A stretch of 39,263 nt of DNA. Origin: Methylobacterium pseudosasicola. Lineage in GTDB: Bacteria > Pseudomonadota > Alphaproteobacteria > Rhizobiales > Beijerinckiaceae. The position numbers were made by a program, and so were the translations under genes. Positions within the stretch are counted from its first letter, which is position 1. Each line of letters opens with the position of its first letter. Under the pieces are notes generated by a model. It ran no database searches and was not told the DNA's origin. It saw only the letters and a list, made by a program, of their open reading frames with translations. The DNA is taken from positions 1 through 39,263 of the forward strand of contig NZ_FOTK01000045.1 of assembly GCF_900114535.1 (NCBI RefSeq), read 5' to 3'. Below are positions 1-9,429 of this stretch, piece after piece.

Positions 1-955
1 CAGAGATAAGGATCGAGCATGCTCGGCTTCGGCTCGCGCATGCCGTTCCGGGGAAAGCTCGCGGCGAAGGCGTACTTGCGCACCGTGGCGCGGGCCAAGC
101 CCGTCTCGCGAGTGATGCGCCGAAGCGAGTGTCCTTCCGCATGGTGGCGACGCACGTCGTCATAGGCGGCTTCCCATCGACCGCGGGCCGCGGCCCGCGC
201 GAGCATCTCGGACGGTGCGCGCGGGTAGGGCGTGACGCGCCGAATCGATGGCGATGACGGGGCCACGGCCGGCAACAGCTTCAGACGCGGATGGACGCGG
301 GCGAGCCAGCGCTCGACCATCTGTCGGGTATTGAGCAGGAGATGCCACCGATCCGCGACCTGAACGGCATCGGGCGCACCCATGGCGGTCCCACGCGCAT
401 ATTCGGTCGAGCGGTCCCGTGCCACGACCTGGACCTGTGGGTCGCGCCGGAGCCGGGCCGCCAGCGTCGAGGCCGAACGATCCGGCAGCAGATCGATGGG
501 GCGGCGGCGTTCGAGGTCGACACAGATGGTGCCATAGGTTCGGCCCTTGCGCAGAGCCCAGTCGTCGACACCGACGATGATCGGTTTGGATCCGGTCGGC
601 AGCGGACATTGGCGGATACCCCGCAGCAGCGTCGTGGCACTGGTGGGCATCGGCCAGCCGGTGAGTCCTCTGAGCGTAGCGGTCGAGGAGGCGAGGCAGG
701 CGCTCGGCGAAGGTCCGACGCGCACAAGCAGGTTCGTGGCAGCAGAAGCGTCGGATCGTCAGGGTCAGGCGCACGTCCTGACCGCTCGTCGGCAGGTCGT
801 CGATGATAGCGACTATGCACAGACCGACTGACGGTACGACAACCTGGGCAATGGGCGTGATCGCGCTTCGCTTGAGCGGAAATGCGAACGGCAGTGCCAT
901 CCTTACGCGTGACGTGAAGAAGGCGACAACCGGGGAGGTGACAGAGAAGGGTCAT
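1..955 (-). pseudogene. ISL3-family transposase, frameshifted and truncated
   Basis: The transposase is readable only by switching frame twice. From 955 the first frame gives the N-terminal zinc-ribbon part (CPGC, then SVHSRYHRRPAD). Near 795-805 the reading moves to a second frame giving LPTSGQDVRLTLTIRRFCC and the second Cys cluster up to RTHRLA. At about 640-660 there is an internal deletion with another shift, after which the third frame gives MPTSATTLLRGIRQCPLP, then VGVDDWALRKGRTYGTI and the catalytic region, and a C-terminal helix-turn-helix (SLRRITRETGLARATVRKYA) running off the left edge. The order of blocks matches ISL3 transposases. With two frameshifts and a deletion it cannot encode an active enzyme. 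The family call rests on motif recognition only. Confidence 0.75.
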
Positions 956-1047
956 GCCCTGATCTGAGAATCCCCGCCCGGTTCAGCCAGGAGCTACCTT
1001 CCGGCATCCCTCCCACCAACCCAATCCACCAAACTTGGCGAAGAGCC
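1..1047 (-). mobile_element. Partial ISL3-family insertion sequence, right end
   Basis: This is the remnant of an ISL3-type element holding the broken transposase described separately. The probable outer end lies near 1029-1047, where the minus strand reads GGCTCTTCGCCAAGTTTGG, a sequence resembling the terminal repeats of this family. The other end lies beyond the left edge, so neither the partner repeat nor a target duplication can be checked. The UvrA-like gene ends about 100 bases further right. Confidence 0.5.
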
Positions 1048-1151
1048 ACCAGATGGGGGCAGACCAGTCTGGGTCTGTCGTTCTGGCTGCCGTCACCGTC
1101 TTCCGCTGCCGATCGAGCGCAGGCTCCGGGTCGACGATCCATCAGGGATGT

Positions 1152-3842
1152 TTAGGGTTGCGAGCCTGCATTGGCGAGGGCCTCAAGCTCCTCCCGCAGA
1201 TAGGGTGCCGTGCGGCTCGCCCGCGCCTGGGCCACGATCTCGGGACGGCCGGCCGCCACGACAGTGCCACCCAGGCTTCCCGCGCCCGGCCCCACGTCGA
1301 TGACGTGATCGGCCCCCGCGACGACGCGCATGTCGTGTTCGACCATGACGACCGTGTTGCCCGCATCGACCAAGCCGTTGAGCTGGAGCATGAGGCGATC
1401 CACATCGGTCGGGTGCAGCCCGGTCGTCGGCTCGTCGAGGACGTAAAGCGTGCCCCCGCGCTGGCCCCGCTGCAGTTCGGTCGCGAGCTTGATCCGCTGG
1501 GCCTCCCCGCCGGAGAGTTCGGTCGCCGGCTGTCCGAGGCGCAGGTAGCCGAGGCCGAGATCCCGCAGTACGAGGAGCGGCCGCAGCACGGAGGGCTCGT
1601 CCGCGAAGGCCGCGCAGGCGCGCTCGACGGTCAGCCGGAGCACGTCCGCGATGGTCAGCCCGTTCCGGGTGACCTCCAGCGTCTCCGGTGCGTAGCGGGA
1701 CCCGTGGCAGGTCGGGCAGGGGGCGTAGACGCTCGGCATGAACAGGAGTTCGACGCTGACGAAACCCTCGCCCTCGCAGGCCGGGCAGCGGCCCTTCGCG
1801 ACGTTGAAGGAGAAGCGGCCGGCGTCGTAGCGGCGCCGGCGTGCCTCGGGGGTGGCGGCGAACAGTTTGCGGACGCCGTCGAACAGGCCCGTGTAGGTCG
1901 CGAGGTTCGAGCGGGGCGTGCGCCCGATCGGTTTCTGATCGACCTGGACCAGACGCCGGATCCCATCCATGCCGCCGACGATGCGCCCTTCGGTCGGACC
2001 CGGCGCCGCGTCGAGGGGATCCTCCGGCTCGTCGGGGGTGTCGACGGGCCGGCCGAGGCGGTCGCCGACGAGGTCCAGCAAGGCTTGGCTGACGAGGCTC
2101 GACTTGCCGGAGCCCGAGATGCCCGTGACCGCGGTGAGACATCCCAGCGGGAACGCGACCGAGACGCCGCGCAGGTTGTTGCGGACGATCCCCTCCAGGC
2201 GCAGCCATCTCGCGGGCTCGCGCTGCGGTCGCAGCGGCGGCTCGGCGAGCCCGAACAGGTGCAGGCGCGTGCGCGACGCCTCCACGGCGCGCAGGCCCTC
2301 CGGCGGGCCGCTGTAGAGCACGGTGCCCCCGTGCTCGCCCGCCGCCGGACCGACATCGACCAACCAGTCGGCCCGGCGCATCGTGTCGATGTCGTGCTCG
2401 ACGACGAACAGCGAATTGCCCGAGGCGAGGAGCCCGGCGAGCGCGTCGTGCATGGCATCGCCGTCGGCGGGGTGCAGCCCCGCCGTGGGCTCATCGAGCA
2501 CGTAGGCGACGCCGAAGAGCTGCGAGCGGAGCTGGGTTGCGAGGCGCAGGCGCTGCAACTCGCCCGACGACAGGGTCGTGGTGACCCGGTCCAGCGACAG
2601 GTAGCCGAGGCCCAGCTCCGTGAGCGTCCTGATCCGGTCGATGAGATCGGCGGCGAGGCGCTGGGCGGCGAGCCGCTTCTCGATCGAGAGGTTCGGCGTC
2701 GCGCGCACGTCCGGCGCACCCGCGTGGGCCGACGCCCCGGAGGCGGCACGCCGCGCCCGATCCCGCCGGCCCGCTTCGCGGTCGAGCGTCCCGGAATCGG
2801 CGCTCGCGGCACGGTCGTCATCGGGCAGCCGGTTTTCGGCGACGGGCTGCATCACCGCGGCGAGGTCGGAGAGCGGCATGCGCGACAGGTCACCGATATC
2901 GAGGCCAGCGAAGGTGACCGAGAGCGCCTCGGGCTTCAGGCGCTTGCCCTGGCAGGCGGGGCAATCCTCGCTGACGAGGTAGCGCGCCGCCCGTCGGCGC
3001 ATGAGCGCGCTCTGCGACTTGGTGAAGGTGCCGAGCACGTGGCGGCGGGCGCTGGTGAAGGTGCCCATGTAGCTGGGCTCCAGGCGGCGCTGGCGGGCGC
3101 GCCGCGTCTGCTCCGGGGAGAGCCCGGCATAGACGGGCTCCTGAGGCTGCTCGTCCGTGAACAGGATCCAGTCCCGGAGTTCCCGCGGCAGGTCCTTCCA
3201 GGGCGTGTCGACATCGACCCCCCGGCTCACCAGGATGTCCCGCAGGTTCTGCCCGCCCCAGGCTTGCGGCCAGGCCGCGACGGCGCGCTCGCGGATCGTC
3301 AGCGACGGGTCGGGCACCATGGAGGCTTCCGTGGCCCGGTAAATCCGCCCGAGCCCGCCGCAGGACGGGCAGGCGCCCTGGGGCGTGTTGGGCGAAAAAT
3401 CCTCCGCGTAGAGCATCGGCTGGCCCGGCGGGTAGGTGCCGGCGCGCGAGTACATCATCCGCACGAGGCTCGACAGGGTGGTGACGCTGCCGACCGAGGA
3501 TCGGGCGCTGGGGGTGCCGCGCTGCTGCTGGAGGGCGACCGCGGGGGGCAGTCCCTCGATGGCGTCGACATCGGGTACGCCGACTTGATCGATCATCCGC
3601 CGTGCGTAGGGGGCGACCGATTCGAAATAACGCCGCTGGGCTTCCGCGTAGAGCGTACCGAAGGCGAGCGAGGATTTTCCGGAACCGGAGACCCCGGTGA
3701 ACACCACGAGGGCGTCGCGCGGCAGCTCCACGTCGACGTCGCGCAGGTTGTGCTCCCGGGCGCCCTTCACTGTGACGTAGCCTGGCCGTCCTGCGCCCGA
3801 TCGAGCCATCCCGGCTAGTTCTCTCGGCTTTGGTTGGTCCAT
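1152..3842 (-). CDS. UvrA2-like excinuclease ABC ATPase
   Basis: A protein of about 896 residues with the doubled ABC-ATPase plan of UvrA, a cytoplasmic DNA-damage recognition ATPase. Walker A motifs are GVSGSGKSSLAF (from residue 50) and GISGSGKSSLV (middle of the protein); signatures LSSGELQRLRLA and LSGGEAQRIKLA; Walker B/D-loops VLDEPTAGLHP and VLDEPTTGLHP. Zinc-finger Cys pairs are CPSC, CPAC, CPAC and CPTC. The stretch after the first Walker A is shorter than in housekeeping UvrA and seems to lack the UvrB-binding domain, as in the UvrA2 or drug-resistance class. A low-complexity, Ala/Arg-rich insert lies roughly at residues 340-395. ATG at 3842 is preferred because an AGGG lies just upstream; an in-frame TTG at 3845 also exists. 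The gene stands alone. Its target lesion or ligand cannot be inferred from context. Confidence 0.9.
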   Translation of the reverse strand: MDQPKPRELAGMARSGAGRPGYVTVKGAREHNLRDVDVELPRDALVVFTGVSGSGKSSLAFGTLYAEAQRRYFESVAPYARRMIDQVGVPDVDAIEGLPPAVALQQQRGTPSARSSVGSVTTLSSLVRMMYSRAGTYPPGQPMLYAEDFSPNTPQGACPSCGGLGRIYRATEASMVPDPSLTIRERAVAAWPQAWGGQNLRDILVSRGVDVDTPWKDLPRELRDWILFTDEQPQEPVYAGLSPEQTRRARQRRLEPSYMGTFTSARRHVLGTFTKSQSALMRRRAARYLVSEDCPACQGKRLKPEALSVTFAGLDIGDLSRMPLSDLAAVMQPVAENRLPDDDRAASADSGTLDREAGRRDRARRAASGASAHAGAPDVRATPNLSIEKRLAAQRLAADLIDRIRTLTELGLGYLSLDRVTTTLSSGELQRLRLATQLRSQLFGVAYVLDEPTAGLHPADGDAMHDALAGLLASGNSLFVVEHDIDTMRRADWLVDVGPAAGEHGGTVLYSGPPEGLRAVEASRTRLHLFGLAEPPLRPQREPARWLRLEGIVRNNLRGVSVAFPLGCLTAVTGISGSGKSSLVSQALLDLVGDRLGRPVDTPDEPEDPLDAAPGPTEGRIVGGMDGIRRLVQVDQKPIGRTPRSNLATYTGLFDGVRKLFAATPEARRRRYDAGRFSFNVAKGRCPACEGEGFVSVELLFMPSVYAPCPTCHGSRYAPETLEVTRNGLTIADVLRLTVERACAAFADEPSVLRPLLVLRDLGLGYLRLGQPATELSGGEAQRIKLATELQRGQRGGTLYVLDEPTTGLHPTDVDRLMLQLNGLVDAGNTVVMVEHDMRVVAGADHVIDVGPGAGSLGGTVVAAGRPEIVAQARASRTAPYLREELEALANAGSQP

Positions 3843-4448
3843 CAAATCGCCCTGTCGGTGAGTGCTCTCCCGTATGACAGCAAACGCCGCTGCGCCGAGG
3901 AGAGATTAAGCGGCGCGGGAACTGCCCTCCGCGCGCTCGTCAGTGGATCGCTTCCCCGGATGAAACCCGATCGGGCGTGGCGTGAGCAGGACCGCACAGA
4001 TCCGCACCACCCTCCAAGCCTCTTGCTCGCGCGCGTGGCAAACCCGGCAGATGGTGTCGGTCGGCCGGCGTGGTACCTGGATGCATCCTAAGGGAGATGC
4101 CGGCGGGGCCACCCTTCGAAGCTTTGCCCCAAGAGCAAGCCTGATCGTTGCCGGCAGCGGAACAGCCATTCCTGGAAGAACACGCAGCCAACGCGATCGT
4201 CCCGCGAGGCATGAGGAATCGGCAGAATGAGTTTGGCGGATCGCCGAAGCTTGCCGGCTCGCGCATCCAACGAGACCATCCTTAGGGAAACCCCGTATCA
4301 AACCAGGGCGCTACAGCCGACGTTTGTCTTCTACGACAGGGGTCGAGACACGGTGAGGCCGTTTGGAGCCGCTCGCTCCGCGCCCCCTACGCCGCCTGAC
4401 TCTGACACAAGTCCGCCCGTCGCAGCACTCTGACCAAGGGGGTGACCC
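3843..4448. other. Intergenic, no gene recognised
   Basis: About 600 bases between the divergent UvrA2-like gene and the SRPBCC gene. Short open frames exist on both strands (for example 3906-4301 minus, with a CRVC motif), but none has recognisable homology or a convincing start signal. The region must carry both promoters. No repeat or strong hairpin was seen. Confidence 0.5.
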
Positions 4449-5153
4449 ATGCCCGATCGATCCGGCAACGGTAGACCAGGCGACCACAGGGAGACTTATC
4501 GCGCCTCGGCCGGCCCGCGCGAACAGGTTAGGCCCGGCTTCGGCAGCGTCGGATGGGCGCTCGCCGGAGCAGCGGGAGTGGCCGCTCTCGCCGTCCTCGG
4601 CGCGCAACGGCTCGATCCGCCGAAACGTGGACGCACGCGAGAGACCGACGCGGCGAACGGCTGGAGCGACGAGCCAGAGGTCGAATATTCGATCACTATC
4701 GAGCGCCCTGCCGATGTACTCTATCGGGTTTGGCGGGATCCAGAGACCCTCCCGCGCATAGTGACGTTCCTGGCTGAGATCCGCCCGAGTGGAGAGGGAC
4801 GAAGCGAGTGGCGCGCCGATGGCCCGCTCGGCCAGAGCCATGCCTGGGTCATGCAGATCACCGAAGACCGGCCCGGCGAGCTGATCCGCACAAGTTCGGA
4901 TGGCGGCGGCCTCGTGACGGAGTGCGAAATCCGTTTCCGCGCAGCGTCGGGCGATCGCGGCACGGTCGCCACGCTGCGCATCCGCTTCGATCCGCCCGGG
5001 GGCATGCTCGGCGACGTCGCGGCGCGCTTCTTCGATGGCGTCGTGCCGAAGGCGCTGGCGTCGAAAGCGCTGCACGCCTTCAAGAGCCTCGTCCTGACAG
5101 GCGAGATCCCCACCACCGATCGCCAGCCGGCGGCCCGGCGCGACCCCCGCTGA
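4449..5153 (+). CDS. Membrane-anchored SRPBCC (START-like) family protein
   Basis: A 234-residue protein. A hydrophobic segment at about residues 33-53 (GWALAGAAGVAALAVLGA) suggests a single N-terminal membrane anchor. From about residue 75 comes a SRPBCC fold beginning with the typical VEYSITIERPADVLYRVWRDPETLPRI pattern (listed as a description of the block, residues about 77-103). Family members bind hydrophobic ligands or act as polyketide-cyclase/CoQ-binding-like proteins; the ligand here is unknown. It ends 11 bases before the alcohol dehydrogenase, whose ribosome site GAGGAG overlaps this stop codon, so the two are almost certainly co-transcribed. The same SRPBCC-plus-dehydrogenase pairing is common in stress islands of methylobacteria, from general memory rather than a search. 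Confidence 0.8.
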   Translation: MPDRSGNGRPGDHRETYRASAGPREQVRPGFGSVGWALAGAAGVAALAVLGAQRLDPPKRGRTRETDAANGWSDEPEVEYSITIERPADVLYRVWRDPETLPRIVTFLAEIRPSGEGRSEWRADGPLGQSHAWVMQITEDRPGELIRTSSDGGGLVTECEIRFRAASGDRGTVATLRIRFDPPGGMLGDVAARFFDGVVPKALASKALHAFKSLVLTGEIPTTDRQPAARRDPR

Positions 5154-5164
5154 GGAGCCTGATC

Positions 5165-6334
5165 ATGCGCGCGCTCTACTGGAACGGCGTCAACGACCTG
5201 CGCGTCGGAACCGTCAAGGACCCCGAGATCGTCAACCCGCGCGACGCCATCTTGAAGGTCAGATTGTCGACCACCTGCGGCTCGGACCTGCATTTCATCG
5301 ACGGCTACATCCCGACCATGAAGGCCGGTGACGTCATTGGCCACGAGTTCATGGGCGAGGTCGTCGAGGTCGGGCCAGCGGTGCGGCGGGTGAAGAAAGG
5401 CGACCGGGTCGTCGTCCCCTCGTTCATCGCCTGCGGTGAATGCTGGTATTGCCAAGAAAAACTCTTCTCACTCTGCGACTGCACGCACCCCAAGCCGGAA
5501 CTCCAGGAGCCGCTGCTCGGCTATCCGACCGCCGGCATCTACGGTTACACCCATGCCTTTGGGGGTTATGCGGGATCCCACGCCGAATATATCCGCGTGC
5601 CTCATGCCGACGTGGACTGCTTCAAGGTGCCCGAGGGCGTCGCGGACGAGACGGCGTTGTTCCTCTCCGATGCCGCCCCGACGGGCTACATGGGCGCCGA
5701 TTTCTGCGACATCCGGCCGGGCGACACGGTTGCGGTCTGGGGCTGCGGTGGTGTGGGCCTGATGGCCCAGCAGAGCGCGCGGCTGATGGGCGCCGAGCGG
5801 GTGATCGCCATCGACCGCTTCCCCGAGCGGCTCAAGATGGCACGGGAACACGCCGGCTCCGAGACGCTCGACTACACGCAAGTGCACAGCGTTCTGGAAG
5901 CCTTAAAGGAGATGACCGGCGGGCGGGGGCCGGATGCCTGCATCGACGCGGTCGGAATGGAGGCGCACGGCACCGGACCCCAATACGCTTACGACCGCGT
6001 GAAGCAGGCACTGCGACTGGAGACGGACCGCGGGCAAGCCTTGCGCGAAGCCGTCATGGCTTGCCGCAAGGGCGGCACGCTGTCGGTGCTCGGCGTCTAC
6101 GGGCTGATCGATAAGTTCCCGATGGGCGTCATCATGAACAAGGGGATGACGGTGCGCACCGCCCAGCAGCACGGGCAGGCCTACATGGACCAGTTGCTCG
6201 CGCATGCCGCGAAGGGCGAGCTCAACCCGGCCTACCTCGCCACGCACCGCTTCAGCCTCGGGGACGGACCGCGCGGCTACGACATGTTTAAGCACAAGAC
6301 GGACGGTTGCGTGCGCGCGGTTTTCGCACCGTGA
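5165..6334 (+). CDS. Zinc-dependent alcohol dehydrogenase (FDH-like MDR)
   Basis: A 389-residue medium-chain dehydrogenase oxidising or reducing an alcohol/aldehyde with NAD(P). Catalytic zinc ligands are visible at Cys38 (TTCGSD), His60-Glu61 (GHEF) and probably a later acidic residue. The structural zinc lobe is C90-x2-C93-x2-C96-x7-C104. The Rossmann loop GCGGVG is at 193-198. The insert after the structural zinc and overall similarity place it near glutathione-independent formaldehyde dehydrogenase-like enzymes; the substrate is not determined by sequence. ATG at 5165 follows GAGGAG by a proper distance; an upstream open extension is only antisense-type noise over the SRPBCC gene. It is translationally close to the SRPBCC gene and followed by a terminator-like hairpin. 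Confidence 0.9.
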   Translation: MRALYWNGVNDLRVGTVKDPEIVNPRDAILKVRLSTTCGSDLHFIDGYIPTMKAGDVIGHEFMGEVVEVGPAVRRVKKGDRVVVPSFIACGECWYCQEKLFSLCDCTHPKPELQEPLLGYPTAGIYGYTHAFGGYAGSHAEYIRVPHADVDCFKVPEGVADETALFLSDAAPTGYMGADFCDIRPGDTVAVWGCGGVGLMAQQSARLMGAERVIAIDRFPERLKMAREHAGSETLDYTQVHSVLEALKEMTGGRGPDACIDAVGMEAHGTGPQYAYDRVKQALRLETDRGQALREAVMACRKGGTLSVLGVYGLIDKFPMGVIMNKGMTVRTAQQHGQAYMDQLLAHAAKGELNPAYLATHRFSLGDGPRGYDMFKHKTDGCVRAVFAP

Positions 6335-6337
6335 GAA

Positions 6338-6355
6338 CCACCGCCCTGGCGGTGG
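6338..6355 (+). terminator. Terminator-like hairpin after alcohol dehydrogenase
   Basis: CCACCGCC and GGCGGTGG form an 8-base perfect stem directly after the dehydrogenase stop codon. There is only a short T-run after it (CGCTT), so termination is plausible but not certain. Confidence 0.5.
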
Positions 6356-6501
6356 CGCTTAACTCCAGCGGGCACGTCCCGGCGTTTGAGTGGTCAGTGA
6401 TCAGGCTGTCCGCCAGCGCGTACGGGCAAGCGCAGCCGACGCTGACCTGCAGACCCAACCGGCGCTGCCGAGCGCGCCTTCTTTAACGGGAGAATTTGCC
6501 A

Positions 6502-7341
6502 ATGGAGCAGCGCCCGTTTGGTCCCATGCCGCGCGCGGTTGCGGTGATCGGCCAGGGAACCTGGTACATCGACGACGCGCACCGGCCCACAGCGGTCGCT
6601 GCCCTGCGTCGCGGGCTAGATCTCGGCATGACCCACTTCGACACCGCCGAGATGTACGGCGACGCCGAGGTCGTGGTCGGCGAGGCGATCGCCGGACGGC
6701 GTGACGAGGTTTTTCTTGCCTCCAAAGTCCTCCCCAGCAACGCCTCGCGTGCCGGGACCATGGCGGCCTGCGAGCGCTCGCTCGCGCGCCTGCGCACCGA
6801 CAGGCTGGACTGCTATCTCCTGCACTGGCCCGGTCCGCACCCGCTCGAGGATACCTTCGCTGGCTTCGAGCGGCTTCGCGAACAGGGCAAAATCCTGTCG
6901 TGGGGGGTAAGCAACTTCGACGTGCCCAACCTTGATGCGGCGTGGAAAGCCGGGGGCGAGGGCCGGATCGCCTGCAACCAGGTGCTTTACCATCTCGAGG
7001 AGCGCGCGATCGAGCACGCGGTGCAGCCCTGGTGCGAGGCGCACGGCGTCGCCGTCGTCGCCTACAGCCCATTTGGTCATGGCAACTTCCCCGGCGCGAG
7101 CACGCCGGGCGGCCGCTTGTTGCAGAGGATCGCAGCAAACCATGGCGCGACCGCACGCCAAGTCGCGCTCCGTTTCCTGGTGCGGCGGCCGGCCTCCTTC
7201 ACGATCCCCAAGGCGTCCAGCCCCGAGCACGCCGCCGACAACGCGGGCGCCGGCGCGCTATCGCTGACGGAAGCCGAGTTCGTCCAACTCGACGCGGCGT
7301 TCCCGCTCGGCCCCCGGCCGCGGCGGCTTCCTATGCTGTAG
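6502..7341 (+). CDS. Aldo/keto reductase
   Basis: A 279-residue NADPH-dependent carbonyl reductase of the AKR family, cytoplasmic. The catalytic tetrad is visible: Asp47 (HFDTAE), Tyr52 (EMYGD), Lys75 (ASKV) and His108 (LLHWPG). The C-terminal cofactor-binding part (FTIPKASSPEHAADN) is present. ATG at 6502 is chosen because ACGGGAG lies about nine bases upstream; the in-frame TTG at 6496 is less likely. It lies in the same direction as the dehydrogenase and the SDR gene, but a hairpin and 167 bases separate it from the former, so it may have its own promoter. Substrate unknown; a role in aldehyde detoxification is inference from neighbours. Confidence 0.9.
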   Translation: MEQRPFGPMPRAVAVIGQGTWYIDDAHRPTAVAALRRGLDLGMTHFDTAEMYGDAEVVVGEAIAGRRDEVFLASKVLPSNASRAGTMAACERSLARLRTDRLDCYLLHWPGPHPLEDTFAGFERLREQGKILSWGVSNFDVPNLDAAWKAGGEGRIACNQVLYHLEERAIEHAVQPWCEAHGVAVVAYSPFGHGNFPGASTPGGRLLQRIAANHGATARQVALRFLVRRPASFTIPKASSPEHAADNAGAGALSLTEAEFVQLDAAFPLGPRPRRLPML

Positions 7342-7563
7342 TCCCATGATGCTCGCTTGGCCGAAGCGGTCGTAGCCGCACCCACGAGTCGTCGCTAAGC
7401 CAGAGGCGGCTGGATGCCCCTGCTCTCTGCGGTGGCGCGCAAGGAGTTGCCGGCTCCTGAACAGACCTGTTTTCTACGGGTTGATCCTACGTGCATCGTG
7501 AAGTCCGACTCAGATCGGAGCGGCTTCGCAAAGCCCGTAGAACCCCCAGCATTGACGCGAGCC

Positions 7564-8619
7564 ATGATGACAGAGACCCGAACAGCCCTGGTCGCGGGCG
7601 CGAACGGCATCATCGGCAAAGCGTTAATGCACGAACTTGCCGCATCGAAGGGTTGGCGCGCGCGTGCCCTCTCACGGCGGCCACACGGGTCGAGCCAAGC
7701 CATTGCGGCGGATCTAACCGATCCGGACGCGACCCGGGCCGCCCTCGCCCAGGCCCGCGACATCACGCATCTATTCTATGCCGCGCTCGCACCCCAGCCG
7801 AGCCTCGCCGATGAGGATCGGGTGAACGGCGCGATGCTGCGCAACCTTCTCGATGGGCTGGAAGCCGCAGGTTCGCCGCTGGAGCGCGTGGTGCTGTATC
7901 AGGGCGCGAAGGTCTACGGTGTCCATCTCGGGCCGGTTCCAGCCCCGTTCTACGAGGATGAGAACCCCCGCCACATCGGGCCGAACTTCTACTTCACGCA
8001 AGAGGACGAGTTGCGGGGCCGGGCGGATCGCGGCGGCGCAGCTTGGTCCATCCTGCGCCCCGACGTGGTGGTCGGCGACGCTGCCGGCAACGCCATGAAC
8101 ATCGCCATGGTGATTGGCGCCTACGCCGCCTTGTGTCGGGTTGAAGGGGCGGCGTTCCGCTTTCCCGGGCCGGCCCACGTCTACGAGGGTGTGTTTGCCC
8201 AGGTGACGGACGCCGGCGCCCTCGGCCGGGCAAGCCTCTGGGCCGCTACGTCCGATGCCGCGCGCGGGGAGGCTTTCAACTACGTGCACGAGCCCTTCCG
8301 GTGGCGGCGGCTCTGGGAGAAGCTCGCCGCCGCGCTTGATCTGCCGCTCGGGCCGCCGATGCCGATGCGCTTGGCCACCCACATGGCGGATAAGAAGCCG
8401 GTCTGGGCACGGCTGGTGGTGGAACAGGGCCTGAGCGAGCTGCCGTACGAGCAAGCGGTTGGCTGGAGCTTCGGCGATTTCGTGTTTCACAGCGACTTCG
8501 ACCTCGTCTCCGACATGGGTAAGATCCGGCGCGCTGGATTCGGAGAGAGCGTGGACAGTGTCGAGGCCTTGATAGCCGCCATCCGCCGCCTGCAGGAGGC
8601 GAAGGTGTTGCCGCTCTAG
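7564..8619 (+). CDS. SDR family oxidoreductase, PRISE-like (enone reductase type)
   Basis: A 351-residue extended short-chain dehydrogenase. The nucleotide-binding glycine motif GANGIIG lies at 12-18. Instead of the classical YxxxK, it shows Lys116 in GAKVYG and Tyr143 in the NFYF-x2-ED motif, the arrangement known from progesterone 5-beta-reductase/iridoid synthase-like (PRISE) enzymes, which reduce activated C=C bonds with NADPH. Start: two adjacent ATGs at 7564 and 7567; the upstream open frame to 7414 shows no conserved sequence. It follows the aldo/keto reductase by 222 bases in the same direction. The natural substrate is unknown; a role in enone detoxification is only inference. Confidence 0.85.
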   Translation: MMTETRTALVAGANGIIGKALMHELAASKGWRARALSRRPHGSSQAIAADLTDPDATRAALAQARDITHLFYAALAPQPSLADEDRVNGAMLRNLLDGLEAAGSPLERVVLYQGAKVYGVHLGPVPAPFYEDENPRHIGPNFYFTQEDELRGRADRGGAAWSILRPDVVVGDAAGNAMNIAMVIGAYAALCRVEGAAFRFPGPAHVYEGVFAQVTDAGALGRASLWAATSDAARGEAFNYVHEPFRWRRLWEKLAAALDLPLGPPMPMRLATHMADKKPVWARLVVEQGLSELPYEQAVGWSFGDFVFHSDFDLVSDMGKIRRAGFGESVDSVEALIAAIRRLQEAKVLPL

Positions 8620-9429
8620 GGCCGCGGTCACACGTGGCAGGGGCATACCAGTGCCCGACCTCGTTGCAATCTTGGCCTGTACGCACGGCGGCGATCGCCG
8701 ACCTCGAAACCGGTGCTCGGCCGAGACTTCGACTTCAAGGTTCAACAGGTGGAACTTTGTAAGTGGCGGACGGTGAATCAGCGTGGAAGGGACTACAGCC
8801 ATCGGCTCTGCAGACCTGATGGAGAAAAGTGCCGCCCAGCCTGCCGTCCTGCTGCTGCACGGCTCAGTTTATGGCCGAGTTTGGTGGATCAGGTCGCGGG
8901 GAGGAAGTGTCTGCGCCCGGGTCAAGCTTGGCATGGCTGAACACGGCGCCCTTCAACGAATCAAGATGGCTGACGTGCCCGTCAGAGGTGTTGCGCTTTA
9001 CGTCTGATTCCATGCATCACGTCGGAGACCCTCTACAACTGGGTTGGAAAGCTACGGGGCCGTCCGCTTTTCTGACAGACCTCCTCCGAAGCAGACCAGC
9101 GGCTTTCAGCCAGACTACGCCACGCCGGATCGTCAGCGCACGCAGGACCAGACATTCGGTATTGCGCCCATGGCGGCCGTTCCAAGCGCTCTGAATGTTG
9201 CTCCATTGCAGACATTCGCGTGACGTCTTCGGCCGCAGCTATTTGCATAGGGTATTGGTTACAAAACCACTCCGCCTCCAGTGTTTTGGCCTGGTTGCTG
9301 GTAAGGTCAGCCTCATAGGCGAGGCCGATGTCTCCACGCACCCATTGTTCACTCAATCCCTTGAAGGAAGCAGCCGGCGGCCCGCCCGTCCCACGCTGCC
9401 TCAGTACCTGCGACATAAGTGCGTGGCCC
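8620..9429. other. Intergenic between convergent genes
   Basis: About 810 bases between the SDR gene and the oppositely directed MHYT kinase. It carries copy A of the dispersed repeat (9063-9177). A 146-codon minus-strand frame (9033-9473) overlaps both the repeat and the kinase 3' end and is not supported. Nothing else recognised. Confidence 0.6.
9063..9177 (+). repeat. Dispersed intergenic repeat, copy A
   Basis: About 115 bases closely similar to the copies at 24753-24867 and 35088-35199. It starts GTCCGCTTTT, has the partner AAGCAGAC about 20 bases later, then CGGCTTTCAGCCAGAC, and ends near GCGCCCATGGCGG. The hairpin here has one mismatch, whereas the other two copies pair perfectly. 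It lies between convergent genes. Confidence 0.75.

Noticed and set aside
1035..3818. 927-codon plus-strand open frame
   Set aside because: It is antisense to the clear UvrA2-like gene; long mirror frames are expected in GC-rich DNA, and it shows no known domain.
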